Assembly: GCA_947653315.1 (NCBI GenBank)
Contig: CANTGP010000025.1
Span: 1-14,823 of the forward strand
From: an uncultured Lachnospiraceae bacterium
GTDB taxonomy: Bacteria > Bacillota > Clostridia > Lachnospirales > Lachnospiraceae
DNA length: 14,823 bases
Direction: 5' to 3'
The translations under genes and the position numbers were made by a program. Under the pieces are notes generated by a model. That model was not told the origin of the DNA, did no database searches, and saw nothing but the letters and a program-made list of their open reading frames with translations. Position 1 is the stretch's first letter. Every line of letters begins with the position of its first letter. This document shows, in pieces, positions 13,810 through 14,823 of the stretch.

Positions 13810-14823
13810 ATGGCAAGTGTCAGGGAGTATCTGCGTTCCAAAGGGAAAAGGGAGAGAACGGGACGCAATATTAATTATAAAGAAAGAATCAGGGGACACA
13901 AACTGACCATTTTTTACCGGTTCGTCCTTGGAATCGTATTGGTGGCCGCAGTTGCGGCGATGGCGGTTGTGGGCTGGCAGAACAGGGAATATACGGAAGG
14001 CGTTGTCATAAGCTCCACGCCGGTATCCAAGGTGGCGGCATCTTCCTACCTGCCGTTAGGCAATAATATCCTTACTTACAGTAAAGACGGCGCCAACTGC
14101 ATGGACGGCAGAGGCGTGGTGCTGTGGAACCAAACGTATGAAATGCAGAATCCGATGATAGACATCAACGGTTCCGTGGTGGCAATCGGAGACTATAACG
14201 GGCGGACTATTTACGTGATGGATGCTTCGGGAAGCCGGGGGGAGATTACCACAAACCTTCCCATCCGCAGATTCCGCGTTTCGGCGAACGGTATTGTTGC
14301 GGTTATTTTGGATGATGCACGGGTAACAAGGATTCATCTGTATGATGCGGCGGGAAATGAACTGGTGGAAAGCGAGACGACAATGGAGCAGACGGGTTAT
14401 CCCATCGACATCAGTATTTCACCGAGCGGGGAGCTGCTAGCCATATCCTATTTTTATGTGGGCAGCGGTACCATGAAATCCTCCATCGCCTTCCATAATT
14501 TCGGTGAAGTGGGACAAAACCTGTCTTCTGACCGTTTCGTCAGCGGATATGACTATCCGGGAAATGTGGTGCCTTTTTTACGGTTTATGAACAGTGATAC
14601 CGTGTTTGCGGTGTCGGATGACCGCATTATCTTTTTTTCCGGGAATGAAAAACCCTTAAGTGCGGCGGAAAATTTCCTGAATGAAAAAGTGCAAGGCATT
14701 TTTTACAGCGACCGGTATGTTGGGCTTGTATTTCTGAACACCGAAGGAAACGGGAGGTACCGTTTGGACATCTATGACGGAACGGGAAGCCTGGTGAACA
14801 GCAAAGGCTTTGACATGGACTAT
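13810..14823 (+). CDS. DUF5711-like single-pass membrane protein, 3' end missing
   Basis: An open frame runs from ATG 13810 to the window edge, 338 codons with no stop, so the C-terminus is missing. The N-terminus is basic (MASVREYLRSKGKRERTGR). One hydrophobic helix (about 34-56, TIFYRFVLGIVLVAAVAAMA) follows, then a large presumably extracytoplasmic region of repeated strand pairs with phrases such as NILTYSKDGANCMDG, VVAIGDYNGRTIYVMDASG, GIVAVILDD, ISISPSGELLAISYFYV and RYVGLVFLNTEG. This blade-like pattern suggests a beta-propeller sensor or scaffold. It matches my recollection of the DUF5711 family of Lachnospiraceae; the biochemical function is unknown. GGAGA (13801-13805) precedes ATG by four bases. 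Confidence 0.82.
   Translation, partial: MASVREYLRSKGKRERTGRNINYKERIRGHKLTIFYRFVLGIVLVAAVAAMAVVGWQNREYTEGVVISSTPVSKVAASSYLPLGNNILTYSKDGANCMDGRGVVLWNQTYEMQNPMIDINGSVVAIGDYNGRTIYVMDASGSRGEITTNLPIRRFRVSANGIVAVILDDARVTRIHLYDAAGNELVESETTMEQTGYPIDISISPSGELLAISYFYVGSGTMKSSIAFHNFGEVGQNLSSDRFVSGYDYPGNVVPFLRFMNSDTVFAVSDDRIIFFSGNEKPLSAAENFLNEKVQGIFYSDRYVGLVFLNTEGNGRYRLDIYDGTGSLVNSKGFDMDY

Noticed and set aside
1..14823. CRISPR array, insertion sequence, prophage or toxin-antitoxin genes
   Set aside because: No regularly spaced direct repeats, transposase, integrase or toxin-like proteins were seen in any frame.

Overview
This is a Gram-positive, mid-GC window (roughly half G+C) that reads like the chromosome of an anaerobic clostridium, most likely a Lachnospiraceae member. 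Supporting signs are strong AGGAGG-type ribosome binding sites, sigma-A-like promoters with 17-nt spacers, a tRNA-Ser without encoded CCA, the order dnaX - YbaB/EbfC - recR, and a DUF5711-type membrane protein at the right edge. This placement is inferred from gene content and style; no database search was possible.

Layout. Positions 1-363 show no gene I can support, but hold a two-arm inverted repeat upstream of an oleate hydratase (364-2343) that carries an unusual hydrophobic, Lys-rich N-terminal extension. A terminator follows. Next is about 610 bp without a conventional gene (2344-2955). It contains three copies of a structured palindromic repeat with co-varying stems, a consensus promoter, a 32-codon Met/Cys-rich small ORF, and overlapping hairpins ending in a T-tract. 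These look like a possible attenuator leader.

Positions 2956-7726 are a sulfur amino acid operon: a trans-sulfuration PLP enzyme, a cystine-type ABC importer (lipoprotein, permease, ATPase) and an M20 amidohydrolase. The likely joint role is to import cystine or a related or N-acylated sulfur compound, deacylate it and cleave or convert it. A very long two-way terminator separates this operon from a convergent tRNA-Ser(CGA) on the minus strand.

Divergent promoters at 7894-7998 serve the tRNA and a phosphofructokinase. A rightward block follows: PFK, dnaX, YbaB/EbfC and recR (replication and repair), then galM (sugar epimerase). After galM come a single-pass membrane protein of unknown function with its own extended -10 promoter, and a DUF5711-like protein that runs off the window end.

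The most interesting signals are the leader region of the sulfur operon and the bulged, co-varying repeat family inside that leader. Neither is explained by the ordinary genes.
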